Of a stretch of 64,000 bases of DNA, positions 61,146 through 64,000 are shown piece by piece. Under the pieces are notes generated by a model. The model was not told the origin of the DNA and did not search any database. It worked only from the letters and a program-made list of their open reading frames with translations. The first letter of the stretch is position 1. Each line of letters begins with the position of its first letter. Origin of the DNA: Sphagnum compactum (Eukaryota; Bryophyta; Sphagnopsida; Sphagnales); the NCBI GenBank assembly GCA_965153455.1, contig OZ234500.1, positions 10,664,001 through 10,728,000 of the forward strand, given 5' to 3'. The position numbers and the translations under genes are program-made.

Positions 61146-64000
61146 GGTGTGATGCGTTATTCACTTCGAATCATCGAAGGAAAAACACTGTAAGTTCTCT
61201 GTACATTTCCAGGATGTAGCGCCGAGTATGTGCTGTACATTGTGGGATGTTGAGGATTACAGGTGCGGCCGACGGCTCTGCCAGGAAACGTGTGCTACTT
61301 GTACCGATGCCCATGATGGTCTCAGTGAAAGGCCAGAACCGTTTGCTTAGTGTAGCATTCTTTTACCTGCTATACCAGATTTTTTGGGGCAGTGTCAAAT
61401 TTCAAGCTGTACATCTCATTGTCTTAAGAAATTTTCATTTAGTTGGTGCACATTTTCAGTTTTTTCTCCACAGCATGGAAACTCAAGGAACAACTTTGAA
61501 GTGTGCTTTCTCCTAAGTTTTTTCTTGATGGTTAGACCTTGGGTGGGTGAATGTGTGTTATATGCTGGAAAATTGGGTAAGCTTTCCGACTATCTCATGC
61601 TGCTTGTTGTTCATCAGAGCTTTGTTGTTGTTCCTGTGATTTGCATGCCTGCCCTGTCATCCAAGGTTTTATCTGTGTGCTTCTTGCATTATATCTCCAG
61701 GTCTTCACACTTTTGCGTCCTGAGGTTTTTGTGAGTACCCGCAAGCAAGCGAAAAGAACCAAAAATGTTTTGTGATGTTAAAAGACTATTTGTGGCCACC
61801 AATATATTAATATTTGAACTACCAAAATTGAAAAGAATCCATGTACTCTACAATAACTCTACAATGAGTATCGCAAGTGAAACCTTATATGATGGAAGAT
61901 GAAAGATATGGCGATAAAAATAATCTTTTTATTGTGCGGTAACCGATTACGCAGGTTATCAAATTACCAAGCATCCATATTTCTTTGCTTACTTGTGACC
62001 GACGTATCCAGCTACCTACTTAGGTTTTGTTCCCTGTTCAGAAATCGACAATTCTTTCTTTACCCTTACCTTCTTGGGGAGGGATAAAAGGAAATTTTAT
62101 AAGAGAAGTGGCGACACTAGCAACTGGGTTACATTGGAATTAAGGTGGTATTTTCTATTTGCGTATTATTGGATGTGCATTAATTGCCAATGCAAAATAA
62201 AATTTATATTGAATAGTTTGATTGTATGAATTTCGAATTTTTGTCACTCAGCACTTTTTTGTAATGTTTCTTCATCCACTGATCGTTTGATACTTTGCTT
62301 ATTATGATAGTAGTGGTGAACATAAAGACTTTAAAAAAATGAAAATCCTTGCAAGATAAACATAGTCTTCAGCCATATGCTTTGGTTGTAAGCCTTCTTA
62401 TTGTCTTTTTTCTAGATCCCTTTCATAACATGCCCAAGCTTAGCATACCATTATCAAAGTCTAGCTCTTTTGCATCTGGAACAAATGAAATAGGTGTATG
62501 GAAACACACCAAAGAAAGAAATAAGTGTATGAAAATATCAAATATGCAATTGAGTTGAAATAGAGAATATTTTCATAAAGTTGCACAAACTTAACTGAAC
62601 CTACTTAACTTTAAACATCATAGCAAAATCATTATGGTTTATACTTCTTAAATATTCCTGTATATAGCCTTTTGCATCAAATTTGACATGCCAAAGAGGT
62701 ATTTGACACCTCATTCTATTCCGCCCAGTGTTCAAATGAGCCATTCATGTCCCAAGTTTGTTTGTTGGTTTTTAGAACTTTGTAGCATGACAAGAAGCTT
62801 TTCGACACAAGAAAAAAGTTTGAGCAATTCAAGCTCCTATTATTTGCATGTGTTACACAAGGGTGGAGTGTGTAGGTTACAGGATAGGAGAACATTGAAA
62901 GTGTTTCAACATACTTGTTAGGTGAAGCATTCAATTATAGTTCTCATTAGGGAATTTGAACTATGGTTGAAAGTACTTAACTCTTCCTAGGGAATCTCAA
63001 CCATAAGCTGCTTGTAAAATTCAAGCATACAATAAGGAATGACAATTAGCAAAATCATTTGATCGTTCAACTACTGTTCCCACTCATTGATGCAGTTCAA
63101 TAGTTCAACATCCTAAAACCAAGTCTTGCAAGTAGAAATTCCAAGTCCTCACAATTTGCTTATTTTATTTTATTGGTACATTTGTTTGTTGTTTAGGTGC
63201 ATAAACACAGAAAATGAATTTAAAACACAAACTTCTTTGATGAAATAAAAGAACTAGACACATTTTGCAAAACAAATGTGGTTAGACCAACAAATAGGAA
63301 ATGGCATGGATGACATCTCAAAATAGTTCATCAACAATGATTATTGCCACAATCATTGCTAAAATCATTGCCAATGCCATCACATAAAATTCATCCATGA
63401 ACGTTCACATTTCAATCACATGGATAAAATTCATCCACTGATCATCCATAATGTATTTAAGATTTTGTCAAAAAAACTCATTAAGATGACCTTGGTAACC
63501 TCCCAATTCCATTAGTTTGTAATCCTTTATGAATCCTCCATGAAATAAGGTGGATGATTACATAGTTACATTTCATTTTTGTGAACATGTTTATGAACAT
63601 CAATAATGTTTTTCTTTGTTCCATGCAAATGATCTTCAAGTTTTCAAGGAGATTTGGTTTTACTTTGACAATTATTTATGCAAGGTTCAATTGAAGTTGG
63701 TGGTGGTCAATACATCATCTTTTTATAGCAATGAGGACAATATCAAAGTGTTTATTCAAATCCTTTAATCCATTTGTCATTATTCCTTTTCAAAATTTAT
63801 GTCCTTTTTTTATCCATGGCAATTATATTTTTAGGCATTTTTTAACATGGTGATTTTCCTTGTGAGAGTGCCGAACATGGAGTTGAATATTTCATTTTTA
63901 AAATTATATTATGCTTTTGATGATATGGTGCACCATGGTTTGAAGAAAGATGAAAATGTCCTTCACAATTGGATTAGCCTTAGTTCCATGTCAAAATCCA
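61146..64000. other. ERD15-like 3' region and AT-rich spacer
   Basis: The first few hundred bases probably hold the 3' untranslated region. Beyond about 61740 the DNA is AT-rich without a recognisable gene. Near 63340-63440 short words such as CAATCATTGC and AAATTCATCCA recur, a weak local repetition. Short open frames are not protein-like. Confidence 0.4.

Noticed and set aside
1-64000. CRISPR arrays, operons, tRNA or rRNA genes and organelle-DNA inserts
   Set aside because: None was recognised. The window is eukaryotic nuclear DNA with spliced genes, and no tRNA-like cloverleaf or rRNA segment stood out by eye.

Overview
This window is nuclear DNA of a streptophyte plant. It has intron-rich genes, an AGO1-type Argonaute, a P-class PPR protein, an ERD15-like protein and a plant choline-monooxygenase-like oxygenase, set in AT-rich repeat-filled spacers. 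A complete IFT121/WDR35 gene, a cilium-assembly component, points to a lineage with flagellated sperm: bryophyte, lycophyte, fern, cycad/Ginkgo, or a charophyte alga with motile cells. It argues against conifers, flowering plants and Zygnematophyceae. I cannot name the species. All gene models below were assembled by eye from splice signals and remembered family sequences. Each keeps an open frame from start to stop.

Layout. 1-9190: gene-free AT-rich DNA with a degenerate tandem array (2.2-2.7 kb), a dispersed 'TGGCTA' repeat, and a 2.8-kb element with ~255-bp inverted ends (6400-9190). 9191-10776: microsatellite-rich promoter and leader of AGO1, with a 175-bp tandem duplication. 10777-18470 (+): AGO1, 20 coding exons, 1138 aa, slicer tetrad intact. 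18471-25753: spacer with a Mutator-type MITE, AT-rich repeats, a GTAG minisatellite and a dead LINE. 25754-35700 (+): IFT121, 23 exons, 1180 aa, two GC-AG introns. 35701-39661: AT-rich DNA with a second dead LINE. 42812-39662 (-): Rieske oxygenase of the CMO-like clade, 10 exons, 430 aa. 44055-46174 (+): PPR protein, 2 exons, 528 aa, head-to-head with the oxygenase gene. 46175-60219: spacer with a frameshifted trihelix/Myb-SANT-like pseudogene, tandem arrays, and a second MITE copy carrying a nested smaller MITE. 60220-61145 (+): ERD15-like PAM2 protein, 2 exons, 164 aa. 61146-64000: AT-rich DNA with no gene seen.

The five genes do unrelated jobs: small-RNA silencing, cilium transport, organelle RNA binding, oxygenase metabolism and poly(A)-binding-protein interaction. 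I found no operon-like or multi-gene system. The most interesting signals are the transposon structures (9-bp target duplications, nesting, long inverted ends near AGO1), the duplicated 3' splice sites in the AGO1 leader, an AGO1 intron flanked by a direct repeat, the IFT121 gene with GC-AG introns, and a readable PPR code.
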